A stretch of 9,534 nucleotides of DNA. Origin: CAISGS01 sp044346445. Lineage in GTDB: Bacteria > Pseudomonadota > Alphaproteobacteria > Caulobacterales > Caulobacteraceae. The translations under genes and the position numbers were made by a program. The DNA is taken from NCBI GenBank assembly GCA_044346445.1, contig JBIIZD010000099.1:1-9534 (forward strand), written 5' to 3'. Shown here one piece after another: positions 1 to 6,406 of this stretch. The notes beneath the pieces were generated by a model, which saw nothing but the letters and a program-made list of their open reading frames with translations, did no database searches and had not been told where the DNA came from. Position 1 is the first letter of the stretch, and each line of letters opens with the position of its first letter.

Positions 1-1
1 G

Positions 2-472
2 GCGGAAAATTTTTCGCCCGGCGCGGCGTCGGAGCGGCAAACCCCATCTGGCCTGCCTGTGCCGCGCTATGTCTCGCTAAAATATGACACGACGAATGCG
101 CGGGCCGGTCCAGGCGATGATACCCGACTGCTCTGGGTATTTCGTGTGCGCGCTCTGCCCGTCCAGGTCGTGGCTGAGACCCGCGAATGGCGCAGAATCT
201 GCGACCCGGATGGCGGATTGTCTTGGGTTCACAAACGCTTGACCGATGGTAAGCGGACGGCCTTGAGGCTTCAGGCCCGGCCGCTCGCCATACAAAAACG
301 CCCCGTGCCCGAGGCCCCGGTGACGGCCTATCTGAATCCGCGCGCGCTTGCCGAGCTTGACCGCTGTGATAAGGGCTGGTGCCAGATTGAGGTGGACAAG
401 GTCAAGGGCTGGGTACCCTCCAAGGCGGTTTGGGGCACCGACCCGGCCCCCCAGTGCCGCACAAGTCCTTAA
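2..472 (+). CDS. SH3-domain (DUF1058/SH3_4-like) protein, 5' end outside the window
   Basis: The reading frame is open from base 2 with no stop, so the true start very probably lies upstream. A GTG at 59 is possible but has no ribosome binding site and would cut into the run leading to the domain. The frame ends at TAA 470-472. Two SH3-like repeats are visible. The first runs from YVSLKYDTTNARAGPG through LPVQVVAE, WRRICDPDG and SWVHKRL, the usual order of the bacterial SH3 family (N-x-R-x-GP, then W-R-R-I, then G-W-V-H). The second, shorter repeat holds WCQIEVDKVKGWVPSKAVWG. Members of this family are generally exported envelope proteins thought to bind cell-wall or protein ligands; the signal peptide would be in the missing part. 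The exact role is unknown. It lies 96 nt before fabA on the same strand. Family assignment is firm, function is not. Confidence 0.8.
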   Translation, partial: AENFSPGAASERQTPSGLPVPRYVSLKYDTTNARAGPGDDTRLLWVFRVRALPVQVVAETREWRRICDPDGGLSWVHKRLTDGKRTALRLQARPLAIQKRPVPEAPVTAYLNPRALAELDRCDKGWCQIEVDKVKGWVPSKAVWGTDPAPQCRTSP

Positions 473-528
473 TGGGCCGTTGAGGCGTGGGGCTGGCCTG
501 TGCTAGGCCTGACCGACAAATCATCAGC

Positions 529-546
529 GCGGGCCAGATTGCCCGC
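529..546 (+). promoter_or_regulatory. Perfect hairpin/dyad just upstream of the fabA ribosome binding site
   Basis: GCGGGC (529-534) pairs perfectly with GCCCGC (541-546) around the 6-nt loop CAGATT, and ends 6 nt before the AAGGA at 553-557. It could be a leader hairpin affecting fabA translation or an operator dyad. No T-run follows, so it does not look like an intrinsic terminator for the SH3 gene. A weaker hairpin, GGCCT (495-499) with AGGCC (505-509), lies just upstream. Function is inferred only from position. Confidence 0.35.
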
Positions 547-568
547 TGCACGAAGGAATATGTGTTTC

Positions 569-1087
569 ATGATGCCTATAAAAGACCACTATTCTAAGGA
601 AGAGCTATTGGCCTGCGGCCGGGGCGAAATGTTTGGGCCCGGCAATGCGCAATTGCCTGTGCCCAACATGCTGATGATGGACCGCATCACGGCTATCGCC
701 AAGGAGGGCGGTCTGTTTGGCAAGGGCCATGTTGAGGCCGAGCTTGATATTGATCCAAGCCTTTGGTTTTTCCAGTGTCACTTTATCGGCGACCCGGTCA
801 TGCCAGGGTGTCTGGGCCTGGATGCCATGTGGCAGCTGGTCGGCTTTTTTCTGGGCTGGTCCGGCGCGCCGGGTCGAGGCCGAGCGCTTGGCGTTGGCGA
901 GGTCAAGTTCAGTGGCCAGGTTACACCCAATGTCAAAAAACTGGTCTATAAGATTGATCTGAAACGGGTGATTATCCGCAAGCTGGTCATGGGGGTTGCC
1001 GACGGGGTCTTGATCGCCGACGGCAAGCCTATTTATGAGGCCAAGGATCTTCGCGTCGGCTTGTTCGATGCCAAGGACCTGGTCTAG
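569..1087 (+). CDS. fabA: 3-hydroxydecanoyl-[ACP] dehydratase/isomerase FabA
   Basis: FabA dehydrates 3-hydroxyacyl-ACP and isomerises trans-2-decenoyl-ACP to cis-3-decenoyl-ACP, the branch point of anaerobic unsaturated fatty acid synthesis in the cytosol. With the start at ATG 569 the protein is 172 residues, the same length as E. coli FabA, and the active-site pair falls at His71 (in FFQCHFIGDPVMPG) and Asp85 (in GCLGLDAMWQLVGF), matching that family. Conserved GRGEMFGPGNAQLP, PNMLMMDRI and GRALGVGEVKFSGQV are all present. ATG 569 is chosen because AAGGA (553-557) sits 11 nt upstream. ATG 560 is only 2 nt from it, ATG 572 is a near-equivalent alternative, and an upstream GTG at 500 adds residues absent from the family. 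It is the first gene of fabA-fabB-fabI. Annotation as FabA rather than FabZ rests on the length and the DAMWQLVGF helix. Confidence 0.97.
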   Translation: MMPIKDHYSKEELLACGRGEMFGPGNAQLPVPNMLMMDRITAIAKEGGLFGKGHVEAELDIDPSLWFFQCHFIGDPVMPGCLGLDAMWQLVGFFLGWSGAPGRGRALGVGEVKFSGQVTPNVKKLVYKIDLKRVIIRKLVMGVADGVLIADGKPIYEAKDLRVGLFDAKDLV

Positions 1088-1166
1088 AGCTAGAGACAAA
1101 TCGCTAGGGCTGCGTTTGCAGAACGGCCCGCAAGGCGTGAAACGTGTTTAGAGGAAGGATGCGCAT

Positions 1167-2381
1167 ATGCGCCGCGTCGTCATTACCGGGATCGGCATTG
1201 TTTCCTCGATCGGAAATAATGCCGATGAGGTTCTCGCCTCTCTGAAAGAGGCCAGGTCCGGCATTGTCTCTGCCCCGGACTATGCGGAACTTGGCTTTCG
1301 CTGTCAGGTACATGCCACGGTCAAGCTGGACTGGGAGGCGTTGGTGGATCGCCGCGCGGCGCGGTTTTTGGCACCGGGCACGGCCTATGCCCACATTGCC
1401 ATGGACCAGGCTGTTGCCGATAGCGGGCTTTCTCAGGACCAGGTGTCCAATGAGCGTACCGGCCTGATTGTCGGCTCTGGCGGGGCCTCTACCCGTTCCA
1501 TCGTTCAGGCCGCTGAGATTACCCGGGAAAAGGGCCCCAAAAGGGTTGGCCCGTTTGCTGTGCCAAAGGCCATGAGCTCTGGTCCATCGGCGACCTTATC
1601 GACCTGGTTCAAGATTCGCGGCCTGAACTATTCCATCTCTTCGGCCTGCGCCACCTCGACCCATTGTATTGGGGCGGGTGCTGAGCAGATCATGATGGGC
1701 AAGCAGGATGTGATTTTTGCTGGCGGCTGCGAAGAGCTGGACTGGACCTTGTCGGTCTTGTTCGATGCCATGGGGGCCATGTCCTCCAACTTTAATGACA
1801 CGCCAGCCAAGGCCTCGCGGGCCTATGACAAGGATCGCGACGGGTTTGTGATCGCGGGCGGCGCGGCCATTCTTGTGCTCGAAGAGCTGGAACATGCCCG
1901 TGCGCGCGGGGCCAAGATCTATGCTGAAGTCACCGGTTATGGGGCCAATTCCGATGGCCATGACATGGTCGCCCCCTCGGGCGAAGGCGCGGTGCGCTGT
2001 ATGCGCATGGCCATGCAGGGCCTAGACCGCAAGATCGATTATCTCAATCCGCATGGCACGGCCACGCCCGTGGGCGATGCCAAGGAAATGGACGCCGTGC
2101 GCGAGGTGTTTGGCGCGGATGCGCCCCTGATCTCCTCGACCAAGTCCTTGACCGGCCATTCTCTGGGCGCGGCTGGTGCGCAGGAGGCGGTCTATAGCCT
2201 CCTCATGCTCAATCACGATTTTGTCTGCGAGAGCGCCAATATCGAAAATCTGGACCCCGCCTTTGAGGGCCTGCCGATTGTGCGCAAGCGCATGGATCGC
2301 AGGCTGGATACGGTCATGTCCAATAGCTTTGGCTTTGGCGGCACCAATGGCTGCCTGGTCATGAGCCGCCTTGAAGACTGA
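1167..2381 (+). CDS. fabB: 3-oxoacyl-[ACP] synthase I (FabB)
   Basis: This beta-ketoacyl-ACP synthase elongates the cis-3-decenoyl-ACP made by FabA, so the pair makes unsaturated fatty acids. The 404-residue product is close to the usual length. The Cys-His-His triad is intact: Cys161 in SSACATSTHC, His296 in NPHGTATPVGD and His331 in KSLTGHSLGAAGA. The C-terminal SNSFGFGGTN glycine loop is present at about 385-394. The strong Shine-Dalgarno GAGGAAGG (1151-1158), 8 nt before ATG 1167, fixes the start; an ATG at 1159 is in another frame. The gap from fabA is 79 nt. A FabB rather than FabF assignment rests on pairing with fabA and on overall similarity; the alphaproteobacterial fabA-fabB-fabI order supports it. 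Confidence 0.96.
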   Translation: MRRVVITGIGIVSSIGNNADEVLASLKEARSGIVSAPDYAELGFRCQVHATVKLDWEALVDRRAARFLAPGTAYAHIAMDQAVADSGLSQDQVSNERTGLIVGSGGASTRSIVQAAEITREKGPKRVGPFAVPKAMSSGPSATLSTWFKIRGLNYSISSACATSTHCIGAGAEQIMMGKQDVIFAGGCEELDWTLSVLFDAMGAMSSNFNDTPAKASRAYDKDRDGFVIAGGAAILVLEELEHARARGAKIYAEVTGYGANSDGHDMVAPSGEGAVRCMRMAMQGLDRKIDYLNPHGTATPVGDAKEMDAVREVFGADAPLISSTKSLTGHSLGAAGAQEAVYSLLMLNHDFVCESANIENLDPAFEGLPIVRKRMDRRLDTVMSNSFGFGGTNGCLVMSRLED

Positions 2382-2419
2382 TTAAATTTGCCGGGCCGGG
2401 TGCGGCCAAGGAGACCGAG

Positions 2420-3235
2420 ATGGCCGACGAATACGACCTGCCCAAGGGCGAGCTGATGAAGGGCAAAAAAGGCCTGATCATGGGCGTTGCCAATCACAAT
2501 TCCATCGCCTGGGGCATTGCCGCGCAAATGGCCGCCCAGGGCGCGGAACTGGCTTTTAGCTATCTGGGCGAAGGGCTTGAGCGCCGCGTCCGGCCCCTGG
2601 CCGAGAGCGTGGGCTCAAAGCTTTTGATCCAGGCCGATGTCGCTGATGACGCCTCGATGGACGCGGCCTTTGCCGAGGTCGAAAAGCAATTTGGCACCCT
2701 AGACTTTCTCGTCCATTCGATTGCCTTTGCCGATAAGGAACAGCTCAAGGGCTCGTTTGTGGAAAACACCACACGCGAAGGCTTTTTGAGCGCGATGAAT
2801 ATCTCGGCCTATAGCTTTGTCGATTGCTCGCGCCGGGCGGCCAGGCTGATGCCAAACGGCGGCTCAATCATCTGCATGACCTATCTGGGCGCAGAGCGGG
2901 TCATCCCCAACTATAACGTCATGGGCGTGGCCAAGGCCGCTTTGGAAGCCTCCACCCGTTATGTCGCGCGCGATCTTGGGCCGCAAGGCATTCGGGTCAA
3001 TGCGATTTCGGCTGGGGCCATGCGCACCCTGTCCCTGGCCGGGATTTCCGGTGGCCGGGGCATGCTCTCGCAAGGGCGTGCCTTTAGCGCCCTGAAAGAA
3101 GACACCTCCATGGAGGGCGTGGCCGGCGCTGCGCTTTGGCTCTTATCCGATCTTGGCCGCTCTACCACCGGCGAGATCGTGCATGTCGATGCCGGCTTCC
3201 ATATGGTCGGCCTGCCGGATGGGTTTGAGGGGTAG
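2420..3235 (+). CDS. fabI: Enoyl-[ACP] reductase (NADH) FabI
   Basis: FabI carries out the last reduction of each elongation round, trans-2-enoyl-ACP to acyl-ACP with NADH. It is a 271-residue short-chain dehydrogenase-like protein. The nucleotide-binding segment GVANHNSIAWGIA (22-34) is followed by QADVADDAS and VHSIAFADK (98-106). The active-site segment TYLGAERVIPNYNVMGVAK has Tyr155, Tyr165 and Lys172, matching E. coli Tyr146, Tyr156 and Lys163. RVNAISAGAMRTL and HVDAGFHMVGL complete the fold. AAGGAGA (2408-2414), 5 nt before ATG 2420, fixes the start. ATG 2456 would drop a short N-terminal extension of a kind often seen in alphaproteobacterial FabI. Ala102 aligns with E. coli Gly93, a position tied to triclosan sensitivity. 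It follows fabB by 38 nt and looks like the last gene of the operon. Confidence 0.96.
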   Translation: MADEYDLPKGELMKGKKGLIMGVANHNSIAWGIAAQMAAQGAELAFSYLGEGLERRVRPLAESVGSKLLIQADVADDASMDAAFAEVEKQFGTLDFLVHSIAFADKEQLKGSFVENTTREGFLSAMNISAYSFVDCSRRAARLMPNGGSIICMTYLGAERVIPNYNVMGVAKAALEASTRYVARDLGPQGIRVNAISAGAMRTLSLAGISGGRGMLSQGRAFSALKEDTSMEGVAGAALWLLSDLGRSTTGEIVHVDAGFHMVGLPDGFEG

Positions 3236-3285
3236 ATTGCACGGAAGGCTTATATCTTTCGTTTAACTACCCAGAATGGATTTAT

Positions 3286-3336
3286 AGTAACGCATTGACG
3301 TGCCCCCCTTTGGGCGCTTTAGGCCGTAGCGTTACT
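3286..3336. repeat. 8-bp perfect inverted repeat with nested stems
   Basis: AGTAACGC (3286-3293) is the exact reverse complement of GCGTTACT (3329-3336). Inside it, ACG (3298-3300) can pair with CGT (3325-3327), and GCCC (3302-3305) can pair with GGGC (3312-3315). As RNA this would be one elongated stem with internal loops, about 50 nt after the fabI stop. It may terminate or stabilise the fab transcript, or be the 5' domain of a small RNA. No T-run follows. Confidence 0.45.
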
Positions 3337-3346
3337 CCGGCGCCAA

Positions 3347-3362
3347 GGCTCCTGACGGAGCC
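3347..3362. repeat. Perfect 6-bp stem with a 4-nt loop
   Basis: GGCTCC (3347-3352) pairs with GGAGCC (3357-3362) around TGAC. It stands 10 nt after the larger inverted repeat, and the following bases CGAGAGACATT give no terminator-like T-run. Role unknown; probably part of the same structured region. Confidence 0.4.
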
Positions 3363-3390
3363 CGAGAGACATTCATTTCAGCACGGGGTA

Positions 3391-3457
3391 GGGGAGTGCG
3401 GTGAGCGCGCTCTGCGCCACAAGAAGGTTTCGCGCTCGCACGCCGCCCTCTCCGCAC
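3391..3457. repeat. Mutually exclusive inverted repeats (possible structured RNA)
   Basis: Two folds compete. In the first, GTGCG (3396-3400) pairs with CGCAC (3453-3457) and encloses the hairpin 3401-3420 (GTG and GCGC paired with GCGC and CAC, one bulged A). In the second, GTGC plus GAGCG (3396-3399 and 3403-3407) pairs with CGCTCGCAC (3433-3441). GAGCGCGCTC (3403-3412) is also a perfect DNA palindrome. Competing helices are typical of switching RNAs but also arise by chance in GC-rich DNA, so confidence is low. Confidence 0.3.
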
Positions 3458-3547
3458 ATATCGAGACTGACAGAAACAGAGGCTTGAGCCATCATCTCGG
3501 TAACTAGAGACGCACTTGGTTTAGAACCCACACCTTCTAGGGGCCAG

Positions 3548-4282
3548 CTAATCCGTTAGCAGAACGTCTTGGATGATTTTGCCGCCATCCAGTTGGAGGC
3601 AGGTGCTGCCTGTGACACGGTCGCGACGCCCGTTCTTATCGATGCGTGCCCATTGCCATAGTAAGGCGAGATTATTCTCGAAGGCGATTTCCCGTTCAAA
3701 GGTGATCCTGGACTGCGGGAAGGCCAAAAACTGCTGAAGCCACCACGCTTTGAGTTCGTGCGTCCCGCCTTTCGAAACGGGTCCAGTCCAGCCCGCCTCC
3801 CTGTGATAAAGTTCGGCAATGGTCGATAGAGACCGGCAGTTCCAGATTTTGTGAAGACTTTTGGCGACCGCGCTGAACCCGATAAGCTCGGCCGGCCCCG
3901 ATTGCCCCCGGCCCGAATCCAGCTCGCCCAGAAGCGCATGGTGGTGGCGCGCAGGTTCTGGGTGCGGCGAACACTCAATCACCGTATCAGAAGCTATTCG
4001 CCCATTTTCGAGCGTGATCCAGTAGTGCCTGCGCACAGATGAGCCGTCTGGCGATATCCATGCGACGTCCGCAAACGCGTCCGTGCAGGCGTGTATTTCG
4101 AAGCGCCAACCCGAAAATTGCGCCAAGTCAGCCAGTATCTGTTGGCGAACGCCATCGCGCCCGAACACCAGCTCCCCCCGGCGACGCCGGATTACACGGT
4201 GTAAGTAAACGCCTTCAAATGCGCCGATATTTTCGTTGACGTAAAGCTCGGTCAGCAATTGCGCTAGCGTCATGGCCGTCAT
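3548..4282 (-). CDS. Tandem SnoaL/NTF2-like domain protein (244 aa)
   Basis: Two NTF2-fold halves are inferred. The N-terminal one (about 1-105) ends with HYWITLENGRIASDTVIE, the usual end strands of a SnoaL-like domain. The C-terminal one (about 132-244) contains AELYHREAGWTGP (WTGP at 165-168), WWLQQFLAFP, ALLWQWARID and LQLDGGKIIQDV. The WxGP signature recurs in the two larger SnoaL-like proteins of this locus, so the three look related. SnoaL-like folds serve as polyketide cyclases, ketosteroid isomerases, dehydratases or simply binding domains, so no reaction can be assigned. No signal peptide or membrane segment is seen, so it is probably cytosolic. ATG 4282 overlaps the upstream stop as ATGA, indicating translational coupling; ATG 4273 is an alternative. 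It is the last gene of the cupin operon, and the shortest of the three proteins. Confidence 0.75.
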   Translation of the reverse strand: MTAMTLAQLLTELYVNENIGAFEGVYLHRVIRRRRGELVFGRDGVRQQILADLAQFSGWRFEIHACTDAFADVAWISPDGSSVRRHYWITLENGRIASDTVIECSPHPEPARHHHALLGELDSGRGQSGPAELIGFSAVAKSLHKIWNCRSLSTIAELYHREAGWTGPVSKGGTHELKAWWLQQFLAFPQSRITFEREIAFENNLALLWQWARIDKNGRRDRVTGSTCLQLDGGKIIQDVLLTD

Positions 4283-5343
4283 GCGCCCCCACTGATTTGA
4301 TGCCAGAGAGCGATCTCGTCAAAAACCGTCGTCTCATTGACGATCACGCCGCCCAAGGTGCGCCAATGGCTGATTGCCAAGATATAGAGCGGGGCACCAC
4401 TGGGCGGCCCATATAAGCCAGTGCTATCGTGCATTCCGGCAAGGCTCCAACGGACGGCAATGTCGGTATAGGGACCTTCCCTGACTGCGCCGACATGGTC
4501 GACGCGGACCCTTGCGCCTTTTGACATCGACAATAAGCCACCAATCCATCCTGCTATTTCCCCGTGGCCAAAGAGCAGACGAGCATCAGGGCCTGTCCAG
4601 TGGGCTTGGGCTGCATAGACTTGCCTTATGCAGGACAAGCGACGCAGGCTCCAGATTTGCTGGAACACCAAATGGGCAAATTCCGCTGGCGCCTTGGCGG
4701 GGTCCGGAAAGGAAGGGTTTGCAAAATCCAACGCAGTTTGGCCGAGGATTTCGTCCATCAGCTTCTGGCGCCAAGCCGCTATGCCTGAGTTGGCGGCCGG
4801 CAAGAGTTTGGCCTGGGCCTGCCCCAAAGCCTGTGCGCTAAATCCAAGGTCTCGGGCAATCTTTGCATTGTCGCGCACGAGCCATTCTTCGATAATTCGG
4901 TTTTCCAGGCACAAACAATCAGCAATCGTCGTGAAACAAACGCTGCGACCCGTCGCTGGGCCAAATTCACCATCACCTTGATGGGTGGCGTGGCTGGTGA
5001 TGCGGTGCGATGAATGATAGCCGTCCCGTTCATTGCCGGACCAGATAACGGCTTCGCCCACCAAGGTCCGGTCCGGGAAACTGTTCAGCGTCTTTAGGGT
5101 TCCGGCAATCACACCCTCAACACCCGATACATCCCCGCTCATCAAGTGAATTGGACAATCCTCACTATAGTGAGTGGCGATAAGCCCTATGTCCTTTTCT
5201 TCCCAAATCCGGTGGGTGCACCGAATTATATAGTCAATTATGTCCACATAGATGTCGTCAAAGCCATTGAGTGGCTGTCGGCGAGCCCCTTGCGGCGCAA
5301 GGAGCTCAGCAATATCGCGACCATAGAGGCCTAAAGCAGTCAT
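4279..5343 (-). CDS. Tandem SnoaL/NTF2-like domain protein (354 aa)
   Basis: This is a two-domain protein with no signal peptide. Domain 1 (about 30-170) has the SnoaL hallmarks: IWEEKDIGLIATHYSEDC, then a GVIAGTLKTLNSFPD helix, then YHSSHRIT strands and NRIIEEWLVRDNAKIARDLG. Domain 2 (about 220-354) has RQVYAAQAHWTGPD (WTGP at 249-252), DIAVRWSLAGMHDS and a final strand VIVNETTVFDEIALWHQ. In SnoaL-like enzymes, His and Asp in the pocket act as acid and base, and the HSSH segment is a candidate here, but the reaction is unknown. ATG 5343 is chosen over an upstream TTG at 5394: the TTG would overlap the cupin gene by 44 nt, whereas ATG 5343 starts 7 nt after the cupin stop, with AAAAGG 12 nt upstream. 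It is the middle gene of a three-gene operon. Confidence 0.75.
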   Translation of the reverse strand: MTALGLYGRDIAELLAPQGARRQPLNGFDDIYVDIIDYIIRCTHRIWEEKDIGLIATHYSEDCPIHLMSGDVSGVEGVIAGTLKTLNSFPDRTLVGEAVIWSGNERDGYHSSHRITSHATHQGDGEFGPATGRSVCFTTIADCLCLENRIIEEWLVRDNAKIARDLGFSAQALGQAQAKLLPAANSGIAAWRQKLMDEILGQTALDFANPSFPDPAKAPAEFAHLVFQQIWSLRRLSCIRQVYAAQAHWTGPDARLLFGHGEIAGWIGGLLSMSKGARVRVDHVGAVREGPYTDIAVRWSLAGMHDSTGLYGPPSGAPLYILAISHWRTLGGVIVNETTVFDEIALWHQISGGA

Positions 5344-5350
5344 CGCGTCA

Positions 5351-6271
5351 CTAAACCTTTTTGACGACGTGGATAAGGCTGTCTTGGTTGGCAATCATGG
5401 TGGGTTCGTGTCCATGCGGGATAGACAAGGTATCACCAATTTCCAAGATCAAGGGCCCAGCTTCGCAAGTCAAGGTAACCGCGCCCTTATGGATGAAGAT
5501 GACAGCGCCGGCTACGTCTTCTAGCCTTTGCCCTGCTTCCAGCGAAACTTGAGACAGGCTGAAACCGTGTTCGCCGCGCAAAATCCCGCCCTTGTGAATG
5601 ATCGGCATGGACCCCGGCCTTGCCTTTGCGACAAAGGACTCCGCCTCGGCCTGGGTGGCGACGTGGAGGGCCGCCACTTGCTGGGCTGTTGTTTCTGGCA
5701 TGATGGATGCGTCAACTGGGACGGTTTGCCCTGCCACGGTGTCAATCAGCTGGCCGGTCTCAAGCAGAACAAGCCCGTGCTTGCGCGCCATTTTAAAGAC
5801 GGCTGGTGCCCAGAGCACGCGGCCGGGATCATCCTCTCCCAGCACCGCCCAAAGGAAACCTGTGCTTGATCCAATATTGGTAAAGCCACGAAACAGTCCC
5901 GTCGGTATGGAGATCACATCCCCTGGGCCCATTTCGACCTGTGCGTCCTGGCCGGTTTCGCCCAGGTCAAACCGCCAGTGGCCTGTATGGACCAGAAAGA
6001 CTTCGGCGGAGTCATGGCTGTGTTGGGAATTGACACAGGCGGGGGGTTGTCGCGCACCACCAATATTAAACCCGTGCGGCTCGGCAATATGGACGTATTG
6101 ATCGGGGTTTTCAGACACACCCGGGCCGATGATGGTGAAATTCTCTTTGGCTTCCGAACCGGGCGTACGACAATCAATGAAGGCATTATAGCACGGGCGC
6201 AGATCTACATAACGCACCAGACGCGCTTCCCAATCCTGTAAGCTCATAGAGCGCGGGACATCTTGGGACAT
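5351..6271 (-). CDS. Bicupin domain protein
   Basis: The protein has about 306 residues and two cupin barrels. The N-terminal barrel has motif 1, SQHSHDSAEVFLVHTG, with His84, His86 and Glu90 in the usual HxH-x3-E spacing. Motif 2, GDVISIPTGLFRGFTNIG, has Arg128 where cupins normally place the fourth metal ligand, His. The C-terminal barrel shows GAVTLTCEAGPLILEIGDTLSIPHG, which lacks the HxH ligands and is probably structural. Upstream runs ENFTIIGPGVSENPDQYVHI and HGFNIGGARQPPACVN suggest a defined family rather than a generic cupin. Cupins include dioxygenases, isomerases, lyases and sugar-binding regulators; nothing here settles which. No helix-turn-helix is seen. ATG 6271 is chosen because AGGA sits 10 nt upstream; ATG 6301 (10 residues more) has no ribosome binding site. 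It is the first gene of the - strand operon. Confidence 0.82.
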   Translation of the reverse strand: MSQDVPRSMSLQDWEARLVRYVDLRPCYNAFIDCRTPGSEAKENFTIIGPGVSENPDQYVHIAEPHGFNIGGARQPPACVNSQHSHDSAEVFLVHTGHWRFDLGETGQDAQVEMGPGDVISIPTGLFRGFTNIGSSTGFLWAVLGEDDPGRVLWAPAVFKMARKHGLVLLETGQLIDTVAGQTVPVDASIMPETTAQQVAALHVATQAEAESFVAKARPGSMPIIHKGGILRGEHGFSLSQVSLEAGQRLEDVAGAVIFIHKGAVTLTCEAGPLILEIGDTLSIPHGHEPTMIANQDSLIHVVKKV

Positions 6272-6305
6272 AGAGACAAAATCCTGAGTCACCCGAACCA
6301 TCCAA

Positions 6306-6330
6306 TCATCGCAGCCTGCTCATCGCAGGC
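6306..6330. repeat. 9-bp direct repeat overlapping a 6-bp hairpin in the divergent control region
   Basis: TCATCGCAG occurs at 6306-6314 and again at 6320-6328, a period of 14 nt. Overlapping it, GCCTGC (6314-6319) pairs with GCAGGC (6325-6330) around TCATC. On the - strand this lies 35-59 nt upstream of the cupin start at 6271, so it could be a tandem regulator site or a leader hairpin. The repeat is exact; the role is inferred from position. Confidence 0.4.
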
Positions 6331-6380
6331 CTGTTCAACATCATAAAAGCCAAACGCTTCAAAATAGGGGTTTACGGTCG

Positions 6381-6396
6381 TTGCATTCGAAGTCAA
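6381..6396. promoter_or_regulatory. Palindromic operator candidate in the divergent promoter region
   Basis: TTGCATTCGAAGTCAA reads almost the same on both strands: the TTG/CAA ends and the central TTCGAA are symmetric, with 12 of 16 positions matching. It ends 10 nt before ATG 6407 and lies in the only non-coding gap between the two divergent operons, so one bound regulator could control both. On the - strand its edge reads TTGACT, a near-consensus -35 box for the cupin operon. Fifteen bases of it recur almost unchanged in front of the receptor gene (9196-9210). The regulator is not encoded in the window. Confidence 0.5.
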
Positions 6397-6406
6397 TATA
6401 TCTTGG

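Larger units (their letters stand above)
3236..3547. other. Long non-coding, hairpin-rich gap between converging genes
   Basis: This gap of about 310 nt separates the 3' end of fabI from the 3' end of the convergent SnoaL-like gene. I see no convincing gene: the only long frame (TTG 3295 to 3507) has no ribosome binding site and no recognisable motif. It holds a run of inverted repeats (listed separately), plus small ones at 3481-3490 (GGC/GCC), 3495-3510 (TCTC/GAGA) and 3518-3528 (GGTT/AACC). No classical GC-hairpin plus T-run terminator was found. It could be a bidirectional termination zone, an unrecognised structured RNA, or a scar at the edge of an inserted accessory segment. Confidence 0.5.

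Noticed and set aside
500..568. N-terminal extension of FabA from GTG 500
   Set aside because: It adds 23 residues absent from the family; ATG 569 gives the standard 172-residue length and active-site numbering.
605..1099. Long antisense open frame opposite fabA
   Set aside because: A shadow frame of a confidently identified gene, with no start signal or protein-like features.
3295..3507. 70-codon open frame starting at TTG in the gap after fabI
   Set aside because: No ribosome binding site, no recognisable motif, and an amino acid make-up typical of a chance frame; it overlaps the inverted repeats.
3495..3536. Fragment resembling part of a tRNA-Leu (GTAACTAGAGACGC followed by GGTTTAGAACC), which could mark an integration site
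   Set aside because: No acceptor stem, T-arm or full cloverleaf can be drawn; the likeness is short and could be chance.
5344..5394. N-terminal extension of the 354-residue SnoaL-like protein from TTG 5394
   Set aside because: It would overlap the cupin by 44 nt and use a rare start with no clear ribosome binding site; ATG 5343 fits better.
5598..6101. 167-codon + strand open frame opposite the cupin gene
   Set aside because: A shadow of the cupin coding strand; the - strand product has clear cupin motifs and this frame has none.
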